24,929 bases of DNA from an uncultured Planctomycetaceae bacterium (GCA_938008425.1 CALLKH010000423.1:1-24929), one strand, 5' to 3'. Positions 13,781 through 22,853 are shown, numbered from the stretch's first letter. Numbers and translations are program-made. Notes: a model not told the origin generated them from the letters alone.

Positions 13781-16700
13781 TCAGGGCAGATAGGCGTCAA
13801 CGAACGGCTGCACGTCACGACCATCTACCAATGAGTCACCGTTCATGTCGGCCGCGGTCAGTCCAGTGCAGTTCGCATAAGTCGCCAGATAGGTGGTCGG
13901 ATCGAGAAGTGCGAGCAGAAACGCTTCGATGTCGAGCGGGCTGATCGCGCAGTCACAGTCCGCATCGCCGACCAGCGCGCCGGAGATGATCACCTTGACG
14001 GCCGTCGGCCCGACATCCACCTGCACAAATCGGCCGGCAGGCAGACAGGGCGCGTCGAACGCCGTGAAGTTTCCGCTGCGCGACGCGTAGCTCATCACCG
14101 TGAATTCATGCCCGACGACGGGAATGTAGCCATCCACGAAGTCCACGCGAAGCACACCATCCAGCGTCGCGGCGCCGGTGATGACGAGCCGATCAAACTG
14201 CGAACTCGCCGGGGCGCCGCCGATCTCGATGAGGATTTCTCCCGTCGCGGCCTGGGCGAATACGTCGTCGATCGTCAGGACGCCGGTGGATTCTCCAGGT
14301 GACACCGTTCCGGCGTTAAAGATCCCGTCATTGATGGTCCCGGTCCCGCCAAGGATGCCGCCCTGGATGTCGACGTCGCCGTTCGCGTTGAGCACGCCGT
14401 TCACAATGGTTGATCCGCCGGTCTGGAAGTAAACGCCGGTTCGGTTAATAACGCTGCCGGCGTCCACGATGACGGCGCCGAAGTTTTCAAACGGCCCCGT
14501 GAGGATGCTGATTCCACCGGGGCCCGAGGCCTGCATAACGCCTTCATTCAGGAAGTCGAAGCTGACTGGCGGATCGATGGTGATCGCCGTTGTCTGGTCG
14601 GCGATCAACGTGCCCTGATTCGTGAATCCACTGAAATTCGCACAAATCTGCCCAGCGCCTCGAATCGTATTGTCGACATTGACGATGCGATCCGCCGCGG
14701 CAAGTCCAAGCATCCGATTCGTACTGAGATTACTGATCAGGATCTGACCGCCGCCGGTCAGAAATGCATCGCCGCCGGCCGCGCGAAAATCGGTCAACTG
14801 ACCGATTGAACTGAGCTGAATGGTTCCCGTGTTATTCAGTGTTCCAGTGAGGAAGAGGGTCGTCGCGTTGCGAAGATCGAAAGTACCCGCGTTGGTTAAA
14901 ACCTCCGAGCTGCCATCGATCACGCTGGTGCCGACGTTTCGAACTACGCCCGAGCCGACCGTCTGAAAGGTCCCGCCGTCGATCGTGGTCGTGTTGATTT
15001 CGACGACCGAACCATCGAGCGCCTCGATGACGCCGCCGGTGTTGTGAAGCAGCCCGTTCTCCAGCCTGAGCGTGCCGCCATCCGCGCGAACCGTGCCCGT
15101 ATTCGTGAAATCGCCGCCGGAGGGAGGATCGATGACCAGGGTCGTCGGCTGGTCGGCCACGATCAGCGCCTGGTTGGTGACATTGAAGAAATTCGCGCAA
15201 ATCTGCCCGGATCCACGAATCGTATTGTCGACATTGATCAGTCGATCGCTGCTGAGGCTGCCGATAATGCGATTGGCTGCCGTATTGGACATCGTCACAA
15301 CGCCGCCTCCGGTCAGAAACACTTCGCCGCCGGCCGGCCGCAGATCAGTCGTCTGCGCGGTCGAGCTGAGCTGCAGTGTTCCGGTGTTCTGAAGCGTACC
15401 AACGACAAAGAGGCTCGTGCCGTTGGCGACGCTGAGCAGGCCCGCGTTCGTCACGGTGTTTGTGCTGCCATCGATCGCGCTGGAGCCCACATTGCGAATG
15501 ATGCCGGAGCCCGACGTCTGAAGGGTTCCGCCGTCGATCGTCGTCGTGGCGAGTTCAACAACCGAGCCATCGAGCGCCTCGATGACTCCGCCGGTATTGA
15601 GAAACGGACCATGTTCGAGCCTGATCGTTCCGCCCTCGGCGCGAACCGTGCCGGAGTTGGTGAAGTCGCCGTTGGAGGGAGGATCAATGATCAGCGAGGT
15701 CGGCTGGTCCGCCACCACCAGGGCCTGGTTTGTTACATTGGAGAAATTCGCACCGAGCTGACCCGAGCCACGAATGGTATTGTCGACGTTGATCAGCCTG
15801 TCCGCCACGGTGATACCGATGACCCGATTCGCGGCGAAATCGGTCATCGACAACACGCCGCCGCCGGTCAGAAACGTATCGCCATTGGCCGGTCGCAGAT
15901 TCGTCGTCTGGGCGGTCGAAGCAACCCGCAACACACCTTCATTCTGAATCGTGCCTGCAATGAAAAGGCTTGTCGCATTGCCGACCTCCAGAACGCCCGA
16001 ATTGATCACCGTGTTCGTTCCGCCATCAACGGCGCTTGAGCCGACGTTGCGGACAACGCCGGTTCCAGAAGTCTGAAGCGTGCCGCCGTCAATCGTGGTC
16101 GCGGCGAGCTCGACGACCGAGCCATCGAGCGCCTCGATTAATCCTCCGGTGTTGTTGAACGGCCCATGTTCAAGCCTGAGCGTTCCGCCGTCCGCGCGAA
16201 CGGTGCCGGTGTTGGTGAAATCGCCGTTGGAAGGAGGATCGATGACCAGGCTCGGCGACTGATTGGCGATCACCAATCCTTGGTTCGTAAAGCTGGAGAA
16301 GTTCGCGCCGATCGTACCCGAGCCACGAATCGTGTTGTCGACGTTGATGAATCGATCACCCGACGACAGTCCCAGCATTCGATTGGCTGGAAACGCACTG
16401 AGGTTGATGAATCCGCCGCCGGTAATGGTGACATCTCCGCCGGCAGCTCGAAAGTTCGTCGTCTGGGCGGTGGAACTGACGTTGATCGAGCCGGCATTGT
16501 TGATCACGCCCGCATTGATGGTCAATGTGATCGTGTTTGCGATGGAAAGCGTGTCATTGCAATCGACAGTCAGATTATCGATGGTGGCCGTCATGTTCTG
16601 GGTGACCACTGAGGCGGTCGGACTGCCGTCGTCGATGAGCACATTAAACGTGTCGGCGCCATTGTTTGGAGCGACCCCATTGGACCAATTCGGGCCGCTG

Positions 16701-16825
16701 TTCCAGTTGCCGGTTCCGCCGATCCAGCGTGCATCGATCAAGGCGGCGTGAATCTGCGAGGCCGCGAGCAGCAAAACGCACAACCCGGCACAAGTATCTT
16801 GTATAATGCGATTTGGCCTGAACAT
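13781..16825 (-). CDS. Giant secreted beta-strand repeat protein with C-terminal dockerin-like domain
   Basis: The 1014-aa protein starts at ATG 16825 after a strong GGAGGG. Its signal peptide ends near residue 27 (SQIHA, then ALIDARW). An autotransporter-passenger-like opening (WIGGTGNWNSGPNWSNG) follows, then three full 185-residue repeats and partial ones at either side. Each repeat holds IRGSG, NFSSFTNQG, IDPPSNGDFTNTGTVRADGG, TGGVIEALDGSVVEL and TIDGGTLQTSG, all hallmarks of parallel beta-helix passengers. The segment with GTVSPGESTGVLTIDDVF and IEIGGAPASSQFDRLVITG closes the helix, as in PEP-CTERM/autotransporter proteins. The C-terminus is a dockerin-like pair (GDADCDCAISPLDIEAFLLAL and ADMNGDSLVDGRDVQPFVDAY). 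There is no autotransporter beta-barrel. It is probably a surface or extracellular protein. Confidence 0.88.
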   Translation of the reverse strand: MFRPNRIIQDTCAGLCVLLLAASQIHAALIDARWIGGTGNWNSGPNWSNGVAPNNGADTFNVLIDDGSPTASVVTQNMTATIDNLTVDCNDTLSIANTITLTINAGVINNAGSINVSSTAQTTNFRAAGGDVTITGGGFINLSAFPANRMLGLSSGDRFINVDNTIRGSGTIGANFSSFTNQGLVIANQSPSLVIDPPSNGDFTNTGTVRADGGTLRLEHGPFNNTGGLIEALDGSVVELAATTIDGGTLQTSGTGVVRNVGSSAVDGGTNTVINSGVLEVGNATSLFIAGTIQNEGVLRVASTAQTTNLRPANGDTFLTGGGVLSMTDFAANRVIGITVADRLINVDNTIRGSGQLGANFSNVTNQALVVADQPTSLIIDPPSNGDFTNSGTVRAEGGTIRLEHGPFLNTGGVIEALDGSVVELATTTIDGGTLQTSGSGIIRNVGSSAIDGSTNTVTNAGLLSVANGTSLFVVGTLQNTGTLQLSSTAQTTDLRPAGGEVFLTGGGVVTMSNTAANRIIGSLSSDRLINVDNTIRGSGQICANFFNVTNQALIVADQPTTLVIDPPSGGDFTNTGTVRADGGTLRLENGLLHNTGGVIEALDGSVVEINTTTIDGGTFQTVGSGVVRNVGTSVIDGSSEVLTNAGTFDLRNATTLFLTGTLNNTGTIQLSSIGQLTDFRAAGGDAFLTGGGQILISNLSTNRMLGLAAADRIVNVDNTIRGAGQICANFSGFTNQGTLIADQTTAITIDPPVSFDFLNEGVMQASGPGGISILTGPFENFGAVIVDAGSVINRTGVYFQTGGSTIVNGVLNANGDVDIQGGILGGTGTINDGIFNAGTVSPGESTGVLTIDDVFAQAATGEILIEIGGAPASSQFDRLVITGAATLDGVLRVDFVDGYIPVVGHEFTVMSYASRSGNFTAFDAPCLPAGRFVQVDVGPTAVKVIISGALVGDADCDCAISPLDIEAFLLALLDPTTYLATYANCTGLTAADMNGDSLVDGRDVQPFVDAYLP
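14666..16330 (-). repeat. Three tandem 555-bp coding repeats
   Basis: Units run 16330-15776, 15775-15221 and 15220-14666 on the minus strand, each encoding 185 residues beginning IRGSGxI/L. A fourth, diverged and truncated copy starts at 14665, and the end of a preceding unit lies upstream of 16330. Similarity is visible in the DNA as well as the protein, for example around the IDPPS and EALDGSVVE segments, so the units arose by duplication and could still recombine. Confidence 0.9.
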
Positions 16826-16866
16826 GAGTTCCCTCCAGCAAATAACGTCGAGATGCAACACGCCCT

Positions 16867-16914
16867 GGGGGTCCGGTAAAGACCCTTGTGGTCGTCCGGG
16901 GTTGAATGACCCCC
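16867..16914 (-). promoter_or_regulatory. Mutually exclusive hairpins in the leader of the giant repeat gene
   Basis: GGGGGTC (16867-16873) can pair with GACCCCC (16908-16914), or each side can form its own local hairpin: GGGTC/GACCC at 16869-16885 and GGGGT/ACCCC at 16898-16913. The region is 42-90 bases before the minus-strand start codon, in the intergenic space shared with the divergent ECF sigma gene. It could be an attenuator-like RNA switch or a DNA operator. Confidence 0.3.
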
Positions 16915-16984
16915 TGAGCCAATGCGAAAATGCGAACGAGAGTCCCTCACGAGATCAAAAATCTTTTATTGAGGCGCCGCCGCG

Positions 16985-17569
16985 GTGCACAATACGCAGA
17001 AAATCGAAGTGACCCGGATTCTCGCGGACATGAGCGCGGGCGACGATCTCACGGCGTCCAAGCTCCTGCCGATCCTGTACGAGGAACTTCGTGAACTGGC
17101 CCGGCGGCGGCTCGTGAATGAGCCCGCGGGAATCACGCTTCAGGCGACCGCCCTCGTCCACGAGGCCTATCTGCGCCTGGTCGGCGATGAAAATGCCCGC
17201 TGGGAAAACCGCGGCCACTTCTTTGCCGCGGCCGCCGAAGCCATGCGTCGCATACTTGTTGAGCGGGCGCGCAGATCGCGTGCCGTGAAGCACGGCGGCG
17301 GGCGGGAGCGCATTTCGCTGGATGCCGTCGACGTCGGGGACCCCACTGAGCCGACGGAGGACCTCATCGAACTCGACGCCGCGCTGATGAAACTTGAGGC
17401 CCAGGATGCCATCCGCAGCAAGGTGGTGAAGCTTCGCTACTTCGCGGGGCTGACCATCGACCAGACGGCCGAGGCGCTGGGCATCTCGCATGCGACGGTG
17501 GAACGGTACTGGACGTTTTCAAAAGCCTGGCTCCGCGCCGAGATGAATCGGGAACCGCCCGGCGCATAA
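16985..17569 (+). CDS. ECF-type RNA polymerase sigma factor (Sigma70_ECF/TIGR02999-like)
   Basis: The 194-aa protein has region 2 (SKLLPILYEELRELARRRL, then TLQATALVHEAYLRLV, and WENRGHFFAAAAEAMRRILVERAR) and region 4 (AIRSKVVKLRYFAGLTIDQTAEALGISHATVERYWTFSKAWLR) with a clear helix-turn-helix. This is the Sigma70_ECF (PF07638, TIGR02999) group abundant in planctomycetes, where it usually neighbours a Pkn-like Ser/Thr kinase, as here. No anti-sigma gene is seen, so the adjacent kinase is the likely controller (inference). Translation starts at GTG 16985; GAGGCG precedes it by about ten bases. It is divergent from the giant repeat gene, a possible target. Confidence 0.93.
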   Translation: MHNTQKIEVTRILADMSAGDDLTASKLLPILYEELRELARRRLVNEPAGITLQATALVHEAYLRLVGDENARWENRGHFFAAAAEAMRRILVERARRSRAVKHGGGRERISLDAVDVGDPTEPTEDLIELDAALMKLEAQDAIRSKVVKLRYFAGLTIDQTAEALGISHATVERYWTFSKAWLRAEMNREPPGA

Positions 17570-17574
17570 CGGAC

Positions 17575-17601
17575 GCGACGTGAGGCGTCGCATGCATTTT
17601 T
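17575..17601 (+). terminator. Weak hairpin with T-tract after the sigma gene
   Basis: GCGACG (17575-17580) and CGTCGC (17586-17591) form a six-pair stem with loop TGAGG, and TTTTT follows at 17597-17601. It may give partial termination, lowering kinase expression relative to the sigma factor. Confidence 0.35.
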
Positions 17602-17683
17602 CTCGCATGGATTGGGTCAGCGATTATTTCGATCCTTGAGATGCGTCGCCGCGTCAAAGACTCCCCGGCCTACGGACGACGTC

Positions 17684-20299
17684 ATGGGCAGCATGGACAT
17701 CAACCAACTGGAAGCGCTTTTTCTTCGTGCGCTGGCGGTCGCGCCGGAGCGTCGGCACGAGTTCATTTCAGAAGTCTCCGGTGCGGACGACCAACTGCGC
17801 CGCAAACTTCACGCTCTTGTGGACGCACATGAGGCCAATGGCGAATTCATGAGCGTCCCTTCGGATCAGGCACCCCGCCGGGCCACACAACCGGAACGAT
17901 CGATGGCGGGCGTTCGAATCGGGCCGTACACCATCGTTCGAAAGCTGGCGATGGGCGGGATGGGCGTCGTGTACGAAGCACGGCAGGAGCATCCGCACCG
18001 GCTGGTCGCATTGAAGGTGATGCGACAGGGCCTCATGAGCGAATCGATTCGCCGGCGATTTCGGTACGAAATCGAGATCCTTGGAAGGCTCCAGCATCCG
18101 TCCATCGCGGCGATCTACGACGCCGGCATCGAGGAAGATCCGTCATCGCCCTTTTCCGACTCGCCGTATTTCGCCATGGAACTGGTCGAGGGTCGGACGT
18201 TGCTGGAGTACGCCGAAGCCCACCGTCTCGATCGCCGCGAACGGCTTCGGTTGATCTCAGAAATCTGCATGGCGGTTCACCACGCCCACCAGAACGGCAT
18301 CATTCATCGCGATCTCAAACCCGCCAATATTCTGGTGACGGCGTCGGGGCATCCGAAAATCCTCGATTTCGGCGTCGCCCGGGCGACGACGGCCGACCTG
18401 CAACTCACTACGATCGAGACCCACGCGGGACAGTTGATCGGCACCGTCTCTTACATGAGCCCCGAACAGTTCCGCGGCGATCCGGTCGCGATCGACGCCC
18501 GTAGCGACATCTACTCAATCGGCGTCATGATGTATGAACTGCTAGCGGGTCGTCAGCCGCATTCCCTTCATCCCCACTCGATCGCCGAAGCCGCCCGGAT
18601 CGCATGCGAAGAGGAACCGCCGACGCTCGGCACGATCGATCGAACTCTGCGTGGCGACATCGAAACGATTGCCGCAAAGGCACTGGAAATCGATCGAGAT
18701 CGGCGCTATTCGACGGCCGCGGAACTGGCCGACGACATTCGCCGCCATCTGTCGGACGAACCGATCATCGCCCGCGCGCCGACGACATTGTATCAACTCA
18801 GAAAATTCACCTCGCGGAACAAGGGGCTGGTGGGCGGCGTCGTGACGGCCTTTGTGCTCCTGATTGCGGCAGTCGGCGGCACGGCGTTTGGCCTCATCGA
18901 GGCCAATCGCGAGCGCGCCGCGGCGATCGATGCAGCGCGTGAGGCGGGCGCTGTCCGCGACTTCCTGAATGAGATGCTCTCTTCGGTCGATCCGAGCAAG
19001 TCCGGCTACCAGGTCACCGTCAGCGAAGTACTTGACAACGCCGCGCGAGACATTGAGTCGCGATTCGCCGATCAGCCGGTGATCCGTGCATCGCTCCACA
19101 AGACCATCGGCCAGTCGTACATGAACCTGGGGATCTACAATCGCGGGCGCTCACACCTCCGAAAGGCGCTTGCGCTCTACAAGGAAAGGATGGGCCCTCG
19201 GCATCCCGAGTCGATTCGCCTGAGGCTGCTCCTGGCCCGCGCGAGAATTAACCTGGAGGAATCTGAACGGCTGATTCGCGAGGCGGTGACTGCGAGTCGA
19301 TCGACATTCGGATCGGCAGACGCCGAGACGCTGGAGGCGAACCTGCTCCTCGCCGACACGCTGATTGCACGTGGAAATGGAAGTGAGGCCGAGCAGATCT
19401 TAAAGAAGACGCTTGAGATCGGACGAGACGTGCTTGGGGACGATCACGAACTTGTACACTGGACCTCTCAATCGTACGGGCGATCGCTTCAGGCGCAAGG
19501 CAAACTGGACGAAGCGGAGAGGGCTTATGAGGAGGCGTTGAAACTGGTCCGGCGAAATCCCGACAAGGACTATCGATTCACCGTTTCATGCGTCATGCTG
19601 TCAGCCACGCTCCAGAGCCTTCGCGGACGACATGAAGAAGCAGTCGAGCAAATGCGATACTCGCGAGAAGTGCTGAATCGAGTGCTGGGTGAGACTCATC
19701 CCGCCACGCTCAGCATAGAAAATCATTTCGCCGAGATGCTGATAGAAGCCGGTAGATTCGATAAGGCGGAAATGATCGCCCGTCGAAATGTAGATTTAGC
19801 TCGAACCTCCATGTCACTGGGCGATGACCACAGTTACTCAAACTCATTGCGAGTCCTGGCGCTGCTGCTCTACAAAACCGGCCGCCTCGATGAAGCAGAA
19901 AAACCCGCGATGGAGGCGCGACAACAATCGCCGAAACACAATTTCTACGGCAGCGCATCGCATCTGGACTGCCTGCTGCTCATCGGCAGACTTCGGATCG
20001 CCCAGAATCGCCTTGATAAAGCGCTTGAGGCACTTCAGGCGGCGCTCGACCTGGCCGTCGAATCTCCGCCGCCGTTCGTGCTGACGCAACCCGAGATCGA
20101 AGGTGAAATTGGTCGATGCCTGCTGAAGATGGGCCGACTTGACGACGCGGAACCCAGGATCAAGACCGCGAGGGACGCACACGCCCGCGTACTCGGCGAG
20201 GAAGACCCCACGACGGTGAGTTACATCCGTCTGCTCGGTGAAATCGATCAGCAAAGGGAGATAAGAAGCGCGAAGGCCGTCCCGGCAGACCCGCCTTGA
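17684..20299 (+). CDS. Transmembrane Ser/Thr protein kinase with C-terminal TPR sensor domain
   Basis: From ATG 17684 the protein has 871 residues. Residues 1-60 form the short helical N-terminus typical of planctomycete kinases (LEALFLRALAVAPERRHEF). The kinase domain (about 79-355) has the Gly loop AMGGMGVVYEA, VALK with Lys111, HRDLKPANIL with catalytic Asp210, DFG at 228-230, SYMSPEQ and a DIYSIGVMMYEL helix. All key residues are present. One membrane segment (about 381-405) is followed by some 460 residues of tetratricopeptide repeats, such as EAEQILKKTLEIGRDVLG, DEAERAYEEALKLVRR and EAVEQMRYSREVL. The TPR part is predicted outside the membrane, sensing or binding proteins. The frame runs back to TTG 17612; ATG 17684 or 17693 is more likely. 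Probably phosphorylates the neighbouring sigma factor or its controller (inference). Confidence 0.92.
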   Translation: MGSMDINQLEALFLRALAVAPERRHEFISEVSGADDQLRRKLHALVDAHEANGEFMSVPSDQAPRRATQPERSMAGVRIGPYTIVRKLAMGGMGVVYEARQEHPHRLVALKVMRQGLMSESIRRRFRYEIEILGRLQHPSIAAIYDAGIEEDPSSPFSDSPYFAMELVEGRTLLEYAEAHRLDRRERLRLISEICMAVHHAHQNGIIHRDLKPANILVTASGHPKILDFGVARATTADLQLTTIETHAGQLIGTVSYMSPEQFRGDPVAIDARSDIYSIGVMMYELLAGRQPHSLHPHSIAEAARIACEEEPPTLGTIDRTLRGDIETIAAKALEIDRDRRYSTAAELADDIRRHLSDEPIIARAPTTLYQLRKFTSRNKGLVGGVVTAFVLLIAAVGGTAFGLIEANRERAAAIDAAREAGAVRDFLNEMLSSVDPSKSGYQVTVSEVLDNAARDIESRFADQPVIRASLHKTIGQSYMNLGIYNRGRSHLRKALALYKERMGPRHPESIRLRLLLARARINLEESERLIREAVTASRSTFGSADAETLEANLLLADTLIARGNGSEAEQILKKTLEIGRDVLGDDHELVHWTSQSYGRSLQAQGKLDEAERAYEEALKLVRRNPDKDYRFTVSCVMLSATLQSLRGRHEEAVEQMRYSREVLNRVLGETHPATLSIENHFAEMLIEAGRFDKAEMIARRNVDLARTSMSLGDDHSYSNSLRVLALLLYKTGRLDEAEKPAMEARQQSPKHNFYGSASHLDCLLLIGRLRIAQNRLDKALEALQAALDLAVESPPPFVLTQPEIEGEIGRCLLKMGRLDDAEPRIKTARDAHARVLGEEDPTTVSYIRLLGEIDQQREIRSAKAVPADPP

Positions 20300-20348
20300 G
20301 CGCCCGCCCACTGCGCGCGAGATACTCAGCCACCATGGCATGCCGGGA

Positions 20349-21029
20349 CTATGATAACTCCCACGTCGCGCCCGGCTCCATCACCTTCACCTCCACGCCC
20401 TTCGGCTTGAACGCGGAGATGTCGCCGGTCAGGAAACCGGAAAACGTACCGTAGTGAATGGGAATCGCCACCTTCGGCTTGATGAATTCCGCCGCCATCG
20501 CACCCAGTTCAGGTCCCATGGTGAAGCGATCGCCGACGGGAATCATCGCGATGTCGGGCTTGTAGATTTCGCCGATCAGCTTCATGTCGCCGAACAGGCC
20601 GGTGTCGCCGCAGTGGTAGATCGTCTTGCCGCCGACATGAATCACGGCGCCCATCGGCTGCCCCATGTAGCGGCCGCCGTGCGCCGACGAATGAAACGCC
20701 TGCGTGAAGGCGACCCAGCCGAACGGCGCCTTGATCTTGCCGCCCGCGTTGCCGGGCTGTCGCTGATTGTCAGGAACGCCCTCCTCGCCGAGCCAGCCGC
20801 AGATCTCCCAGGAGGCATAAACGACCGCGCGATTGGCCTTGGCCAGCGCGATGGTGTCGCCGACGTGATCTTCGTGGCCGTGCGTCAGAACGATGTGGTT
20901 CGGATGCACGTCCGCCGCCTTGATCTTTGCGACCGGGTTTCCGGTGATGAAGGGATCGATGGCGATACGATGATCGCCCGATTCGATGAGAAAGCCCGAG
21001 TGTCCGATGAATTCCAGTTTGAGCGCCAT
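20349..21029 (-). CDS. UPF0173 metal-dependent hydrolase (UlaG-like metallo-beta-lactamase fold)
   Basis: The 226-aa protein fits UPF0173/UlaG-like hydrolases: KLEFIGHSGFLIE, the strand RIAIDPFITGNP, and the metal motif LTHGHEDHVGD (His50, His52, Asp54, His55). QAFHSS (third-His region), IYHCGDTGLF (metal-bridging Asp) and IPIHYGTF (last His) complete the two-metal site. Length is normal. UlaG itself is an L-ascorbate-6-phosphate lactonase; the substrate of UPF0173 proteins is not established. It is cytoplasmic, with no signal. GGAAGGAG before the ATG gives a firm start. It converges on the kinase gene with a 49-base gap and is divergent from the histidine kinase. Confidence 0.92.
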   Translation of the reverse strand: MALKLEFIGHSGFLIESGDHRIAIDPFITGNPVAKIKAADVHPNHIVLTHGHEDHVGDTIALAKANRAVVYASWEICGWLGEEGVPDNQRQPGNAGGKIKAPFGWVAFTQAFHSSAHGGRYMGQPMGAVIHVGGKTIYHCGDTGLFGDMKLIGEIYKPDIAMIPVGDRFTMGPELGAMAAEFIKPKVAIPIHYGTFSGFLTGDISAFKPKGVEVKVMEPGATWELS

Positions 21030-21074
21030 GATGATGCTCCTTCCATGTCGAACCCGAGTTGCGGACTCAGGCTT

Positions 21075-21083
21075 ATCCTAACA
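21075..21083 (-). promoter_or_regulatory. Possible extended -10 promoter of the UPF0173 gene
   Basis: The minus strand reads TGTTAGGAT (21083-21075), an extended -10 form (TGn plus TAGGAT) about 45 bases before the start codon. The -35 region is poor, as is acceptable with an extended -10. Confidence 0.35.
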
Positions 21084-21168
21084 CTGAGCAATCGATGCAG
21101 AAAGCGCTTCACATCGTCTGAAGTGGACAATTGCGGCACAAAGCGGGTTCGGTGACACTGGATGCGTC

Positions 21169-22848
21169 ATGGACTTTGCAAATCCTGCTTTCGCCGGGCA
21201 CATGGAGTCTCACAAGCGACGGTTCCGCGCGCTTCGCGGCGAGATTCAACGTCTCGGCCATCGGGGCCTTACTCGCGTGGCGTTCCTGCGCGAAGTCTCA
21301 AGACTGCTCTTCTCCTCTACCGGCTGCGAGACGATCGAGATCCGGTTGTCGGACGACTCGATGACGTACCGATGGAGATGCCGTTCCTCACACCCGGATG
21401 AGTACCAGTATGAAGTTCAATTGGCCGACGACCCGGCGCCGACGGCTTGGGCGGCCGACGATGGCCCGACCGCGGCGGCCATTACGAAGCTTCTGACGCC
21501 CGACCCGGGGAACGGCGGCTTGATCGTCGACGGCGAAGAGGTCGTCGTGCTTGAAGGCAGCAACGACCAACCGCCCGGCAACGAGCTCATTCGTATTATT
21601 GCAATGCTCGATGTCAGCGACGAAGCTCGCGGGGCTTTGATTCTGGGGACCCGCGACCGGACGCTTGTTGAACCGGATCAACGGGAATCCCTGGGGCAGC
21701 TGGCCCGCCTGCTTTCAGCGTCGATCGGGAACCGCAGATCACAGTTTCACCTGCGCGAGCGCATCAAGGAGCTCACCTGCCTGTTCGGAATCCTGAGGAT
21801 TGTCCAGGGATCCAGTCGCAGCCTGGCCCAGACGCTGGAGCAAGTCGTCTCACTGCTGCCGCCCGCGTGGCAGTTTCCCGAGATTGCCGGAGCAAGGATC
21901 CGTGTCGATTCCACGGAGTGCATGCAGGGGAATCGATCGGAGGCGCGGCACATCCAGTCGGCCCCGATCGTCGCCAACGGCCGGGACGCCGGACTCGTGG
22001 AGGTCTTCTATACCGACGAGCGGCCCGAGTTCGTCGAGGGCGCCTTCCTTGAGGAGGAGGCCGGACTGATCGAGAACGTCGCCCGGGAAATCGCCCAGCA
22101 TGTCGAACGCGTAGAGGCGGCGGCAGCGCATCGGCGCCTTGAGGAGCAGCTTCTGCACGCCGACCGGCTGGCGACGATCGGCCAGCTCGCGGCCGGAGTC
22201 GCACACGAGATCAATGCGCCTCTGGCAAATATTCTCGGATTCGCACAACTGATTCAGAAGGAAAAGGGCCTTCCGAATCAGGCCTGGCGGGACGCCCAAC
22301 AGATCGTCGATGCGGCGCTTCACGGCCGGGAGGTCATCCAGAATCTGCTCTTGTTCGCCCGGCAGACGCCGACGACGATGAAGCGGATCGATTTGAATCG
22401 GATCGTCCGGGAGAGCGCCGACATGCTCGCCAAACGATGCGAGGAAGCCGGCGTGATGATGTCCGTGGATCCGGCAGGCGTCTGCACGCCATTGACGGCC
22501 GACCCGGCGCGGATGAAGCAAATGGTGATCAACCTGATGGTCAATGCGATTCAGGCGATGCCCGGGGGCGGGACGATTCGCGTCAGAAGCGTCGTGGACG
22601 AAAACCATGTGGAGTTGACTGTCGAGGATGACGGCGTGGGCATGTCGGAAGAGGTGCGCCGCCGCGCGTTCGAGCCCTTCTTCACGACCAAGGATGTTCA
22701 CGAGGGAACCGGGCTGGGACTGTCGGTGGTTCACGGAATTGTGACGCTGCACGGCGGCGAGATCCGGTTGGAAAGCGCACCGGGGCAGGGTGCGCGGTTT
22801 GTAATCCGACTGCCGGTGGGTTCGCCGACAGCGACGCAGACTGGGTAA
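21169..22848 (+). CDS. Soluble sensor histidine kinase with GAF-like input domains
   Basis: The 559-aa protein has no membrane segment. Two input regions resemble GAF domains: about residues 35-190, and 196-320 with ERIKELTCLFGILRIVQ and LPPAWQFPEIAGARI, a segment common in such kinases. A coiled linker (VERVEAAAAHRRLEEQLLHADRL) leads to HisKA with GQLAAGVAHEINAPLANIL, phospho-acceptor His346. The ATPase has the N box (VINLMVNAIQAMPGGG), G1 (VEDDGVGMSEEV), F box (FEPFFTTK) and G2 (GTGLGLSVVHGI). The H box reads HEINAP where HEINNP is usual. It autophosphorylates and passes phosphate to the regulator encoded 5 bases downstream. The ligand is unknown. Met12 (21202) is an alternative start. Confidence 0.94.
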   Translation: MDFANPAFAGHMESHKRRFRALRGEIQRLGHRGLTRVAFLREVSRLLFSSTGCETIEIRLSDDSMTYRWRCRSSHPDEYQYEVQLADDPAPTAWAADDGPTAAAITKLLTPDPGNGGLIVDGEEVVVLEGSNDQPPGNELIRIIAMLDVSDEARGALILGTRDRTLVEPDQRESLGQLARLLSASIGNRRSQFHLRERIKELTCLFGILRIVQGSSRSLAQTLEQVVSLLPPAWQFPEIAGARIRVDSTECMQGNRSEARHIQSAPIVANGRDAGLVEVFYTDERPEFVEGAFLEEEAGLIENVAREIAQHVERVEAAAAHRRLEEQLLHADRLATIGQLAAGVAHEINAPLANILGFAQLIQKEKGLPNQAWRDAQQIVDAALHGREVIQNLLLFARQTPTTMKRIDLNRIVRESADMLAKRCEEAGVMMSVDPAGVCTPLTADPARMKQMVINLMVNAIQAMPGGGTIRVRSVVDENHVELTVEDDGVGMSEEVRRRAFEPFFTTKDVHEGTGLGLSVVHGIVTLHGGEIRLESAPGQGARFVIRLPVGSPTATQTG

Positions 22849-22853
22849 GCGGT

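Noticed and set aside
15044..16039. 331-codon open frame on the plus strand
   Set aside because: Antisense shadow of the tandem repeats; it repeats only because the real gene does.
14666..16330. CRISPR-like or satellite repeats
   Set aside because: The 555-bp period is in frame, codes for 185 residues per unit and has no short repeat/spacer structure.
13781..16825. Classical type V autotransporter
   Set aside because: The passenger-like beta-helix is present but there is no C-terminal beta-barrel; the C-terminus is a dockerin-like pair.
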